Of a stretch of 64,000 nucleotides of DNA, positions 6,878 through 15,618 are shown one piece after another. A program made the position numbers and the translations under genes. The notes beneath the pieces were generated by a model, which did no database searches, had not been told where the DNA came from, and saw only the letters and a list, made by a program, of their open reading frames with translations. Location of the stretch: assembly GCA_937129365.1 (NCBI GenBank), contig CAKZNB010000049.1, forward strand, positions 1 through 64,000, in the 5' to 3' direction. This stretch comes from an uncultured Flavobacteriales bacterium (GTDB lineage Bacteria; Bacteroidota; Bacteroidia; Flavobacteriales_D; CAJJDF01). Within the stretch, counting starts at the first letter, position 1. Each line of letters begins with the position of its first letter.

Positions 6878-9486
6878 ATTGTATTGAAAATAAGTTTAAA
6901 AGATGCTCCAGATAATTTTAAGTTATTACCTATAAAGTCGATTTCAGAATTCATATCATTTAAAAGATTCTTTGTGTAAAATAATCCTATACCAGATCCA
7001 TTCATACCGTTTGAAGGAATGTCACGTACAGAAAGCTCAAAAATGCGTTCATGTTTGTCTAAAAATTTATCAGATAAACCATCACCATCATCTGAAAAAA
7101 CAAATTCTAATTGTTTGTCGCTTGTGTTGTTAAACTCAATCAGAATATTTTCTGCTCCCCATTTGATAGAATTACTTATTAGATTATCAAGTATGATTGA
7201 TAAATTCAAGACACTAATATTTTTGTTTAGGTACGAGTTATTAACTTTAAATTCAAATGATATCTTATCTGAAAATGTTTCTCCATATAATGAAATGTAT
7301 TCTTGAATATATGATACTAAATCAACATCCTTTTTTTCGATATCTTCTTTAAGGTCTGATCTAGTAACAAACTCGGACATTTTTAATGAGCGTTCGGCAT
7401 TGAGTTTTAAAAAACCGAGTCTTTCAATTAGGTTGTTTATATCGAAATCATCTTCTGTTAAATCGTCAATTACATTCTCAATACCATCTCTTATTTCGAT
7501 ATTGTTAATTTTTATGGTATGAATTAATCCATCTGCATCTGGACTTAGTGTTCTTCTTGTTGCAAGAAGGTATAGATTTTTTTCTTTTTCAATTGATAAA
7601 TCTACTTCAGCTTTATCAGCTTTATCTTTATATTCTTTAGCAGTCTTTTCAGCACTCTGTTTTTGATTTTTTAAATCATCTAATTCATATTGAAGTTTTT
7701 CTATTAGAATAGTTTGTTCTTCAACGGTTTTTTTATAATTCTGTAACTCTAGAATTGCTTTTGTAGTAGCTTCATTGGTTGAATACTTACCAAATTCTTT
7801 GAGTTGTTTTTCTAATTCGGCATTTTGTTCAGCCTTACGTTGTAAAATTCGACCCAAAGTTTCTGAGTCAATTTTTTTATTATCAAAATCTTCAATTAAC
7901 TGTTGAAATTCTCTTTCGGACTTTAGCCTTTCTTCCTCAATCTTTTGTGTAATTAAATTTTCATTGATATACAATTCAATTACTTCACCGGCTTTTGCAG
8001 AAATTATAGAGTGTATAGCATTGTACACTCTCTTTTGTTTGACTTCTTTGCCTTCACGATAAACTAACTCAGCTTCCGTAATTCCGCCTTCAACTATTTT
8101 TTGTTCTAATTCTTTGAGAAGTTTTGCTTCTTCTTTGTTTTGACCATCATAAATAGCACTATCCCAATTAAGACCGTCAACAACATATTTTTCTAATCTT
8201 CTATGGCTTTTAAAATAAAAACTTTCATTTCTCTCCTTTGAGGTTAGTTTAATATAATTTTCATTTTTAACAATCCCTTCTCTACTCGAGATAATTTGAA
8301 AATCATTATTCTCGTCATTTAATTCAAGGTGACCTATTAAATCTCTGGAGCCCAAATACCTGCTGTGTCCTTGAGCTTTTCTTTGATCCAAAGCCAGCCA
8401 ATCATCACCAACATCTCCGTAAGGAGGAATTCTAAAGCCATTTATAAATAAAAAAACGGAGCCATAATTAACAGATTGAATTCCTGTTTGCCTAGTGAAA
8501 AAAGCTTTGGCGTATGGATTTAAATAATAAATTTTGAGTTTAGCGTCTTTAATGTTTGGGTAATATGGATTTTTTTCTTTAATCCAAAAAATAGTATTCC
8601 CTTTATCTTTTAATTCAGTATAGATTACTTTTCCACCTTTTTGAGTTTCAGACTCTATACTCGTTGATTTGAAATCAAGTTTTTCAAAAATTCGATTCTC
8701 AATTTTTCCTATAAATTTTTCATAATCATTTCTTAAATCATTTTCTTCTCGAAATTCAGGTGCATTTATGTAAATTCCAAAATCATCATCTTGGAATGCT
8801 TGATTAGGATTGATAAGTTTTTCTAAATATTTTTTTAAATCAACGAATTTTTCTGTATCCCATTTTATGGTATTTCCATTTTTGTCTTTAATTGGATAAG
8901 CCCAAGAACTTCTTAATTTTATAACCTCCAGTAGTACACCATTTTCAAAGGTTTTGAAACCAAGGTTTTCAATTTCATTTTTTGATAGATACTCAAACTT
9001 TAAGGGTATAGACTGAATTTCCTTTTTTTCATCTTCAATTTCGAAAAGCTTCCAATCTATAGTGAGTTTAACATATTTTTTATCATCTTTTGTTTTTGCA
9101 TATAGATTTAGATATTCGCCAAGGCGGTCGCAAGAAAATCTTCCTACTCCTTTGGCTCCCGCCATTCTTCTATTATGTTGTGTCTTGTTTGATTTTTTTT
9201 CAGAATAAGCTATGTTCAACCATTTATCTTGAATGTCCTCTAAATCCATTCCTAAACCATCATCTTGAATAATTAATCTTGATGTTTTTTCCGAAAATGA
9301 TTGTGTAAGTTCATCATCATTATCCTTAAGGTTGAAATAAGTTACATTGACTCTTTTTGCATCAGCATCAAAAGAATTTTTTACCAATTCAAGAATTGCA
9401 ATGTTGTCATCGTTGATAAGGTCTTTACCAATTATACTTTTTAACTGAACATTCGTTTTAAAATGTAATTCGTTTGGATTTGTCAT
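6874..9486 (-). CDS. Double-GHKL ATPase: MORC/Hsp90-like N-terminus, histidine-kinase-like C-terminus
   Basis: An 870-residue soluble protein with two Bergerat (GHKL) ATP sites. The first has its N-box in ILELVKNSFDA (E33, N37), G1 in QDDGLGM (75-80) and G2 in AGAKGVGRFS (109-118), as in MORC/MutL/Hsp90-type ATPases. Residues about 500-650 are charged and probably a coiled coil (KQLKEFGKYSTNEATT, KTVEEQTILIEKLQYELDD). A DHp-like helix follows with H656 in LIHTIKINN, resembling the HisKA_2 phospho-acceptor. A second ATP site has its N-box at LDNLISNS (N768), G1 at SDDGDGL (798-804), an F-box IFELS and G2 at NGSGIGLFYTKNLL. Start TAATG overlaps the methyltransferase stop. It is the likely sensor of the system and phosphodonor to the receiver next door. 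Confidence 0.82.
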   Translation of the reverse strand: MTNPNELHFKTNVQLKSIIGKDLINDDNIAILELVKNSFDADAKRVNVTYFNLKDNDDELTQSFSEKTSRLIIQDDGLGMDLEDIQDKWLNIAYSEKKSNKTQHNRRMAGAKGVGRFSCDRLGEYLNLYAKTKDDKKYVKLTIDWKLFEIEDEKKEIQSIPLKFEYLSKNEIENLGFKTFENGVLLEVIKLRSSWAYPIKDKNGNTIKWDTEKFVDLKKYLEKLINPNQAFQDDDFGIYINAPEFREENDLRNDYEKFIGKIENRIFEKLDFKSTSIESETQKGGKVIYTELKDKGNTIFWIKEKNPYYPNIKDAKLKIYYLNPYAKAFFTRQTGIQSVNYGSVFLFINGFRIPPYGDVGDDWLALDQRKAQGHSRYLGSRDLIGHLELNDENNDFQIISSREGIVKNENYIKLTSKERNESFYFKSHRRLEKYVVDGLNWDSAIYDGQNKEEAKLLKELEQKIVEGGITEAELVYREGKEVKQKRVYNAIHSIISAKAGEVIELYINENLITQKIEEERLKSEREFQQLIEDFDNKKIDSETLGRILQRKAEQNAELEKQLKEFGKYSTNEATTKAILELQNYKKTVEEQTILIEKLQYELDDLKNQKQSAEKTAKEYKDKADKAEVDLSIEKEKNLYLLATRRTLSPDADGLIHTIKINNIEIRDGIENVIDDLTEDDFDINNLIERLGFLKLNAERSLKMSEFVTRSDLKEDIEKKDVDLVSYIQEYISLYGETFSDKISFEFKVNNSYLNKNISVLNLSIILDNLISNSIKWGAENILIEFNNTSDKQLEFVFSDDGDGLSDKFLDKHERIFELSVRDIPSNGMNGSGIGLFYTKNLLNDMNSEIDFIGNNLKLSGASFKLIFNTI

Positions 9487-10715
9487 TAGCTAATTAGTTT
9501 GTTTAAAACCAATCCGCTTTGTTCACCGAAAAGAGGTGGTATCGCATTGCCTATTTGTGAATATCTTGGAACTTCTTGAGTCCTTCTTTTTCCGCCTGTT
9601 GTGTATTTACCCTTAAACTCAAACCAATCATTAAAGGATTGTATTCGAGCATATTCTCGAACTGTGAAAATTCTAGGCTCACAATAATGTACATAATCGT
9701 CTGGTAAAGTAGTGATTGTTGGAGTAGGAGTACTTCCAGACAAAGGGATTATAGTTCTCTTTTTCAGATTAAACCTTTCTTTAATTTCGTCAGATAGTGT
9801 TTTGTTTTTATCTGCATTTTCAAGTATGTATTCAAACTTTTCAATGGTAGAAGGGTTGTGTTTTGCAAATCTATGACTATCAGGAATTTTTTCTGCATAG
9901 GTTCCTTTTAATAGTTTTTGATATTCAGATTTTGGTTTATTATAAAAACCTGCCTTAAAAGAAGCAGTATCAGGCGATATAGTTTCATTTATCCTTAATA
10001 AATCAGATATTGCATCTTCCAAGCTATTTGTTAGACCAATCCCTTTATTTACTAAGAATTTTTCTCTTTCTCTTCTTATTGAATCAAAAAAGTCTGTCGG
10101 TTTTGTGTTATTAGCAATGTCTTTTCTAATACCTACTAAAATGAAACGAGTTCTTTTTTGAGGAACACCATATTCTGAAAAATCAACAAGACGACCTTCT
10201 ACTTTATAACCTAAATATTTTTTATCTTTCGGAGTATATTCTAATGCACTTTTCACATATTCCGAATATACCTTTCCTTGAATTTTATTTTTGTCAAATT
10301 TTTGAGTAAAACCTTTTACATTCTCAAAAAAGATAACTTTTGGTTGTACTTGACGAATGAATTTTATGTATGATTTTATTAATTTATTTCGTAAATCATT
10401 TTCATTTCTTTTCCCAGCAGTCGAAAAACCTTGGCAAGGTGGTCCACCAGCAACCATATCGATTTTACCTCTTAAAGATTTAAGCTCATTAGGAAAGTTC
10501 TTGATTATCGTATTTATATCGTGGTTAGATTTTGGCAGCCAATTTGGCCAATCGAAATGATTATTATTTTCAATTAAATTATGGTTAAAAGTTTCAAATG
10601 CGTCAGGACTTTTTTCAATAGCAAATAGACCTTTCCATAAACCAGAATTAAATAATCCTAAAGAGAGTCCACCGCAACCAGCGAATAAGTCAATATATGT
10701 TTTTTTTTGAAGCAT
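9486..10715 (-). CDS. DNA (cytosine-5-)-methyltransferase
   Basis: It transfers a methyl group from SAM to C5 of cytosine in a DNA target. Canonical C5 motifs appear in order: motif I DLFAGCGGLSLG (9-20), motif IV GGPPCQGFS with catalytic C94, motif VI ENV (131-133), motif VIII QKRTRFILVG and motif X QIGNAIPP near the C-terminus. The variable target-recognition region lies between motifs VIII and IX. The length of 409 is typical of type II enzymes. No restriction endonuclease adjoins it; instead the next gene (overlap TAATG) is the double-GHKL protein. It is the first gene of the operon, read from a perfect TATATTTG -7 element about 20 bases upstream. The recognition sequence cannot be read. 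Confidence 0.95.
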   Translation of the reverse strand: MLQKKTYIDLFAGCGGLSLGLFNSGLWKGLFAIEKSPDAFETFNHNLIENNNHFDWPNWLPKSNHDINTIIKNFPNELKSLRGKIDMVAGGPPCQGFSTAGKRNENDLRNKLIKSYIKFIRQVQPKVIFFENVKGFTQKFDKNKIQGKVYSEYVKSALEYTPKDKKYLGYKVEGRLVDFSEYGVPQKRTRFILVGIRKDIANNTKPTDFFDSIRREREKFLVNKGIGLTNSLEDAISDLLRINETISPDTASFKAGFYNKPKSEYQKLLKGTYAEKIPDSHRFAKHNPSTIEKFEYILENADKNKTLSDEIKERFNLKKRTIIPLSGSTPTPTITTLPDDYVHYCEPRIFTVREYARIQSFNDWFEFKGKYTTGGKRRTQEVPRYSQIGNAIPPLFGEQSGLVLNKLIS

Positions 10716-10736
10716 TAATGCAATTTAGGTAATGTA

Positions 10737-10744
10737 CAAATATA
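10737..10744 (-). promoter_or_regulatory. -7 promoter element of the methyltransferase operon
   Basis: Minus-strand TATATTTG is a perfect TAnnTTTG match, with the ATG about 22 bases downstream. No TTTG at the expected -33 spacing is seen, which could mean a regulated or weak promoter. Confidence 0.5.
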
Positions 10745-10803
10745 AACACAAATTTAATGAAGCTATTATTCAGCCTAATAAACTTTTAACACATAATATG
10801 TTT

Positions 10804-10833
10804 ATTGTTTATAATTTATTCTCCCTAAATTCG
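10804..10833 (+). promoter_or_regulatory. Promoter of rlmD
   Basis: ATTG at 10804-10807 and TAAATTCG at 10826-10833 (one mismatch to TAnnTTTG) are separated by 18 bases, close to the Bacteroidota consensus spacing. It is divergent from the methyltransferase operon promoter. Confidence 0.45.
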
Positions 10834-10853
10834 CACCACTAAAACAAACCACA

Positions 10854-12302
10854 ATGAAAACCTACACCCAGCAAGACATTAAAAAGAACAATGTAATAGA
10901 AGTAACCATAGAAGATATGGCTTTTGGGGGCAAGGGATTGGCTAAGTTGCAGTTGGAAGAAGGGAAAATTGTGATTTTTGTTCCCAATACCATTCCTGGG
11001 CAAACGGTAAAAGCACGAATATTTAAGAAGAAAAAAAGCTTTTTGGAGGGAAAACTCATTGAGATTTTAGAAAAATCACCAGATGAAACTCCTGTAGATT
11101 TTCAACCAATTTCTGGAGCTCCGTATATTACCTTACCAGTTGAAAAACAAAGAGAATACAAGAAAAGCACTACGATAGAGCAATACCGAAGAATTGGTAA
11201 AATGGCTAACATTGAGGAGTTGTTTGATACGTATATCGAGTCTCCTACAAGTTTTCATTACCGAAATAAAATGGAATATGCATTTAGCACCATTCGGTAT
11301 GATTTGGAACAAGAGGAAACACTAGATGATGAATTTGCACTTGGTTTCAAACGAAGAGGAACTTGGTGGATTGTAGAGGATTTGGATAAAGATTCTGGGT
11401 TATTTGATGTGGAATTTGAAAACAAACTGAAAGACATACGAACATACTTGGAGAAAACTGGTTTGCCAGCTTGGCATCCGCCAAAAAAGCATGGATTTTT
11501 TAGGTATTTAACTGTACGAAAATCTTATTACAACAATCAGTTGTTGTTGAATTTAACAACTTCCAAAACTCGTCTGGAGGAATTTGATAAGCAAGCTTTT
11601 GTAAAAGCCGTTCTGGATTTATTTGGAGATAGAGTGGCTGGAATTTTATTCACGATAAATGATAGTTTGGGAGAGCGAGCTCACAATGATGAGAACGATT
11701 ACGAAATGCTTTACGGAGAGAATATCATTCAAGAAAACTTGTTGGGATTATCGTTTGAGGTAAGCATGCAAAGTTTTTTTCAAACCAACCCCAAATCCGC
11801 TGAGAGATTATATTCCAAGGTAATTGACTATGTAATGGAAGACACAGAATATTCTTCGGAAGATACGGTGATGGACTTATTTTGTGGAACTGGAACAATT
11901 GGTCAATTAATTTCTAAGAAAACTGGCGTTCAAGTAATAGGAGTTGATATTGTGGCAGAAGCAATCGAAAATGCCAAAGAAAATGCCAAACGAAATGAAG
12001 TGGCTACAGCCAAATGGTTCGCAGCAGATGTGGGTAAATTCTTAACTCAATATCCAGAATACGAAGGCAAAATTAAAACGATTGTACTCGACCCACCAAG
12101 AGGAGGAATTGCTCCTAAAACTTTGGTAAAAGTCTGTAAGATTGGGGCGAAGCGAATTGTGTATGTTTCGTGTAATCCTGCTACACAATCGCGAGATATT
12201 GAGGTTCTGAAACAATATGGTTACGAAATGAAGAAGATTAGTTTTGTAGATCAGTTTCCGCATACTGCTCATATCGAGGCGATTGCTATTTTTGAGAAAT
12301 AA
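10854..12302 (+). CDS. rlmD: 23S rRNA (uracil-5-)-methyltransferase, RumA/RlmD family
   Basis: It methylates a uracil C5 in 23S rRNA using SAM; the exact position is inferred from the family. An N-terminal TRAM domain (about 10-70, VIEVTIEDMAFGGKGLAKL) precedes the catalytic part with SAM motif DLFCGTGTIGQ (from 341), the DPPRGG motif and the nucleophile in SCNPATQSRD (C440). There is no cysteine before residue 340, so the Fe-S cluster cysteines of E. coli RlmD are absent. 482 residues is normal for the clusterless family. It is a single gene, transcribed divergently from the defence-like operon, and marks the conserved-gene side of that island. Confidence 0.88.
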   Translation: MKTYTQQDIKKNNVIEVTIEDMAFGGKGLAKLQLEEGKIVIFVPNTIPGQTVKARIFKKKKSFLEGKLIEILEKSPDETPVDFQPISGAPYITLPVEKQREYKKSTTIEQYRRIGKMANIEELFDTYIESPTSFHYRNKMEYAFSTIRYDLEQEETLDDEFALGFKRRGTWWIVEDLDKDSGLFDVEFENKLKDIRTYLEKTGLPAWHPPKKHGFFRYLTVRKSYYNNQLLLNLTTSKTRLEEFDKQAFVKAVLDLFGDRVAGILFTINDSLGERAHNDENDYEMLYGENIIQENLLGLSFEVSMQSFFQTNPKSAERLYSKVIDYVMEDTEYSSEDTVMDLFCGTGTIGQLISKKTGVQVIGVDIVAEAIENAKENAKRNEVATAKWFAADVGKFLTQYPEYEGKIKTIVLDPPRGGIAPKTLVKVCKIGAKRIVYVSCNPATQSRDIEVLKQYGYEMKKISFVDQFPHTAHIEAIAIFEK

Positions 12303-12406
12303 ACTAAAAATTTAGTTTATTAACAGATGTGTATAAATTAAAGGCTTTTTTTACGCAATGTGTTAAAAAAGAAACAAAAATGCTTTTTTTGTTCAATAAT
12401 CCTAGC

Positions 12407-12414
12407 TATTTTTG
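12407..12414 (+). promoter_or_regulatory. -7 promoter element of the ACT-like/gldFG operon
   Basis: TATTTTTG matches TAnnTTTG, 37 bases before the ATG at 12452. A TTTG lies 15 bases upstream (12388-12391), shorter than the usual spacing. Confidence 0.45.
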
Positions 12415-12451
12415 TTAAGTAAAAAAGAAAAAATCTTAGAACAAAAACTAA

Positions 12452-13105
12452 ATGAGTACTATTTCAAAAATTATTGAAAGAGAGATTTCTGCTTCTCCTT
12501 TTCTTGAAGAATCTATAGCGGAGGATTTAATCAATATTTCATCTTTGGCAAGAATGCTAAAGCCAAAAGTGGAGGAAGAGCTTGGTAAAGAGGTGAAAAC
12601 CGGTGCTTTAGTTATGGCTATTAATCGTATGGAATTTGAAAAATTCAATACTATAAATGGTAGAATTGAGGAGTTTATGAGTTCGTTAGGAGATATTATT
12701 ATCCGAAGTAACTTAAATGATTACGCATTTAAAAACTCTCCTACTTTGGCAAAAGCCCAAATGAAATTATTGGAAGAGTCGAGTGATAAAGTAGATGGAT
12801 TTTGTACGGTTTCTCAGGGAGTTTATGAGTCTAACATTGTAGTGATAAAATCATTGGCAGATAAGGTTGACGATTTATTCAAAGATGAAACCTTGCTTTT
12901 TAAAATGGAGGATTTATCTTCTGTAACTTTAAGATTACCAGAGTTTAATGTGCCAGGAGCTTACTATTTTTTGTTGAAAAAAATTGCTTGGGAAAACATT
13001 AATATATTCGAAATTATATCAACCACTAACGAAATTACGTTAGTAGTGAAAAATGAAGATATTGATAGAGTGTTTACTTTATTAATGTCGTTTAAGAAAA
13101 AATAA
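12452..13105 (+). CDS. ACT-domain-like conserved protein upstream of gldFG
   Basis: A 217-residue soluble protein. The C-terminal 75 residues (VTLRLPEFNVPGAYYFLLKKIAWENINIFEIISTTNEITLVV) have the beta-alpha-beta pattern of an ACT domain and resemble those of aspartate kinases. The N-terminal 140 residues are helical and show no kinase motifs, so it is not an aspartate kinase despite that frequent label for similar proteins. It precedes gldF by 3 bases and is therefore co-transcribed with the gliding ABC genes. Its function is unknown; small-molecule sensing is a guess. Confidence 0.6.
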   Translation: MSTISKIIEREISASPFLEESIAEDLINISSLARMLKPKVEEELGKEVKTGALVMAINRMEFEKFNTINGRIEEFMSSLGDIIIRSNLNDYAFKNSPTLAKAQMKLLEESSDKVDGFCTVSQGVYESNIVVIKSLADKVDDLFKDETLLFKMEDLSSVTLRLPEFNVPGAYYFLLKKIAWENINIFEIISTTNEITLVVKNEDIDRVFTLLMSFKKK

Positions 13106-13108
13106 TTT

Positions 13109-13837
13109 ATGCTTTCATTAATAAAAAAGGAAGTAGGAAGTTTCTTTAGTTCACTAGTTGGCTACATCACCATAATCATCTTTTTGCTTTCTATCGGTTT
13201 GTTTATGTGGGTAGTTCCTGGAGAAACTAATGTGTTTGATGTTGGTTTTTCTGATTTAGGCTTCCTATTTACTAATGCCCCAGCAATTTTTCTATTCTTG
13301 ATACCTGCAATCACTATGCGATTATTTGCAGAAGAAAGAAGAATGCAAACTTTAGAATTGCTTTTTACCAAACCCATTACTGATTTTCAGATTGTGTTGG
13401 CTAAATATTTAGCAGGAATTATTTTACTGATTTTAAGTCTTTTACCGACTCTTGTTTATTATTATTCGGTAGTTCAATTAGGTAATCCCATCGGGAATAT
13501 TGATTCTGGAGGAACTATTGGTTCTTACATTGGATTATTCTTTTTGGGAGCTAGTTTTTTGTCAATTGGATTGTTCGCTTCCTCGATTACTACCAACCAA
13601 ATTGTTTCTTTTTTAATGGCAGTTGTTCTCTGTTTTATTGCGTATTTAGGCTTTGATTTTATAGGTAATAACATCGAATCTGGAGAATTGGCATACACAG
13701 TTAAGAATTTTGGGATAGAGGAACATTATGCTTCTATTCAGCGAGGAGTAATTGATAGCCGCGATTTGTTATATTTTATTAGTTTGATAGTAGTGTTTTT
13801 ATTAGCTACAAAACTGAGTTTAAAAAGAGGGAAATAA
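13109..13837 (+). CDS. gldF: Gliding motility-associated ABC permease GldF
   Basis: An integral membrane permease of 242 residues with about six helices (SLVGYITIIIFLLSIGLFMW at the N-terminus, LLYFISLIVVFLLATKLSL at the C-terminus). The FAEERRMQTLELLFTKPITD stretch is the coupling region typical of ABC-2 permeases of the GldF/NosY type. GldF works with GldA (ATPase) and GldG in Flavobacterium gliding. gldA is not in this window, as is usual since it is often unlinked. It overlaps gldG by one base (13837), indicating translational coupling. Confidence 0.88.
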   Translation: MLSLIKKEVGSFFSSLVGYITIIIFLLSIGLFMWVVPGETNVFDVGFSDLGFLFTNAPAIFLFLIPAITMRLFAEERRMQTLELLFTKPITDFQIVLAKYLAGIILLILSLLPTLVYYYSVVQLGNPIGNIDSGGTIGSYIGLFFLGASFLSIGLFASSITTNQIVSFLMAVVLCFIAYLGFDFIGNNIESGELAYTVKNFGIEEHYASIQRGVIDSRDLLYFISLIVVFLLATKLSLKRGK

Positions 13838-15564
13838 TGAGCGGAAATACTAAATTAATCATACAGATAGTTGCCGTAGTATTAGTTGTTTTACTGACTA
13901 ATTATATTGGTTCCAAAAAGTTTTTTAGAGTAGATCTAACTGAAGAAAAAATTCATTCTCTTTCTGAAAAAACTATCGAAATACTTAAAAACGATACACT
14001 TATAAAAGATGAATTGCGATTTGAAGTTTACCTTGAAGGAGATTTATCTCCTAAAGTAAGGAAATTACAATCTGCACTTAAAGAAAAATTAAGTGAACTT
14101 AAAGCATATGGAGGAGCTAATATTTATTACGAATTTATAGACCCTGCGGAAGATGAAACTCGCAAGAACGAGGTTTACTCACAACTATATGAGTTTGGAT
14201 TGAAGCCAACTAAAGTAACCTCCTATGTTGGCGGAACTAAAAAAGACAATATACTATTCGGAGGAATTATTCTGAGAACAGTCAACAACACGAATGTTCC
14301 TATTCAAATACTGATTCCGAGTTCGATAGATCCAAATTCGGGAACTGCTATTCCTGTTCCTGTTGATGTGATTCCATTTGAAAGAATAATTAATGATATA
14401 GAGTATTTACTGCTTGAAGGAATATACAAAGCAGTGAGTCCAAATCGTAAAAAAATTGGATTTTTACAGGGGCACGGAGAGCTAAAAGAAATTGAAAGAT
14501 TTGACGTAACTGTTGAATTGTCAAAATTTCATGCGGTAGAAGATGTTAAGATAAATGGGAAAATAAATGCCCTCGAATCTTTTGATGCTCTTGTTATAGC
14601 AAAGCCCACTCAACCAATTTCTGAAAAAGATAAATATATCATTGATCAATTTATTATGAATGGAGGAAAAGTTGCATGGCTTATCGATATGGTAGGTGTA
14701 GACTTGGATTCCTTAGCTTATAATGAGCAAACTTTTGCGATAGAAAGACAACTTAATAACATTGACGAACAGATTTTCAACTACGGAGTTCGATTAAATA
14801 AAGATTTGTTAATTGATGTAAACTGTGCTAAAATTCCATTGGGAGGAAAGCTGTATCCTTGGTATTATCATCCCGTTATTAATTCTTGGCAGGTAAAGAA
14901 TCCGATAGTAAATAACTTAGATCCTATACGGTTGAAATATGCAGGAACCATGGAATTGTTAAAAAATGAAGGTGTGGCGAAAGTTCCTTTATTAATGAGT
15001 TCTGAAAACTCAATGGCTTACAAAGCTGGGTCAAGAGTTAGTTATCAGATGATTAATTTAAAACCAGATGCTCTAAAGTACAATTCCCAATCTTTTCAGG
15101 TGGTAGCTGCCATGTTAAACGGAAAATTCAAATCAAGTTTCAGAAATAGATTGACGGAGAATTACTTGAATAACACACCTGTAAAGCATTTAGATGAAAG
15201 TGTAGACAACAGAATGTTGGTAATAAGTGACGGAGATATTATTAGAGCCGAAGTAGATTCTTTTCAAAATAATAGAGGTGTAATGATGGTTCAGCCGATG
15301 AATATTAATTACGATAAATACGATAGAAGCGTAACTTTTGGAAACAAAGAGTTTTTTGTAAACGCTATGGAAAACTTAATGGAAATCAATGATTTAATCC
15401 CATTGAGGAGCAAAACAATTACCCTCCGCCCATTAGATAAATCGAGGGTTAAAGAAGAACGAACTTTCTGGAAAGCTATCAATGTATTTATCCCAATACT
15501 TGTAATTGTGGTATTTGGTTTCCTATATAACTTTATCAGGAGGAGGAAATATGCTCGGAAATAA
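13837..15564 (+). CDS. gldG: Gliding motility-associated ABC component GldG
   Basis: 575 residues. There is an N-terminal membrane anchor (KLIIQIVAVVLVVLLTNYIG), a large periplasmic GldG/ABC-type-uncharacterised domain (FFRVDLTEEKIHSLSEKT at its start, then KKIGFLQGHGELKE) and a C-terminal helix (FIPILVIVVFGFLYNFI). This topology is the hallmark of GldG. It acts with GldF and an unlinked GldA. The start overlaps the gldF stop. The presence of gldFG is compatible with gliding, but these genes occur also in non-gliding Bacteroidota, so motility is not proven. Confidence 0.9.
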   Translation: MSGNTKLIIQIVAVVLVVLLTNYIGSKKFFRVDLTEEKIHSLSEKTIEILKNDTLIKDELRFEVYLEGDLSPKVRKLQSALKEKLSELKAYGGANIYYEFIDPAEDETRKNEVYSQLYEFGLKPTKVTSYVGGTKKDNILFGGIILRTVNNTNVPIQILIPSSIDPNSGTAIPVPVDVIPFERIINDIEYLLLEGIYKAVSPNRKKIGFLQGHGELKEIERFDVTVELSKFHAVEDVKINGKINALESFDALVIAKPTQPISEKDKYIIDQFIMNGGKVAWLIDMVGVDLDSLAYNEQTFAIERQLNNIDEQIFNYGVRLNKDLLIDVNCAKIPLGGKLYPWYYHPVINSWQVKNPIVNNLDPIRLKYAGTMELLKNEGVAKVPLLMSSENSMAYKAGSRVSYQMINLKPDALKYNSQSFQVVAAMLNGKFKSSFRNRLTENYLNNTPVKHLDESVDNRMLVISDGDIIRAEVDSFQNNRGVMMVQPMNINYDKYDRSVTFGNKEFFVNAMENLMEINDLIPLRSKTITLRPLDKSRVKEERTFWKAINVFIPILVIVVFGFLYNFIRRRKYARK

Positions 15565-15618
15565 TAGATTAACTATCTAACTAGGAACAATTTTTATTTT
15601 TTTAGTTAAATTCATAAA

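Noticed and set aside
12300-12319. A/T palindrome after rlmD as a terminator
   Set aside because: The stem is all A/T except one pair and no T run follows directly.
12452-13105. Possible second aspartate kinase
   Set aside because: Only the ACT-like part resembles aspartate kinases; the kinase motif KFGGTS is absent.
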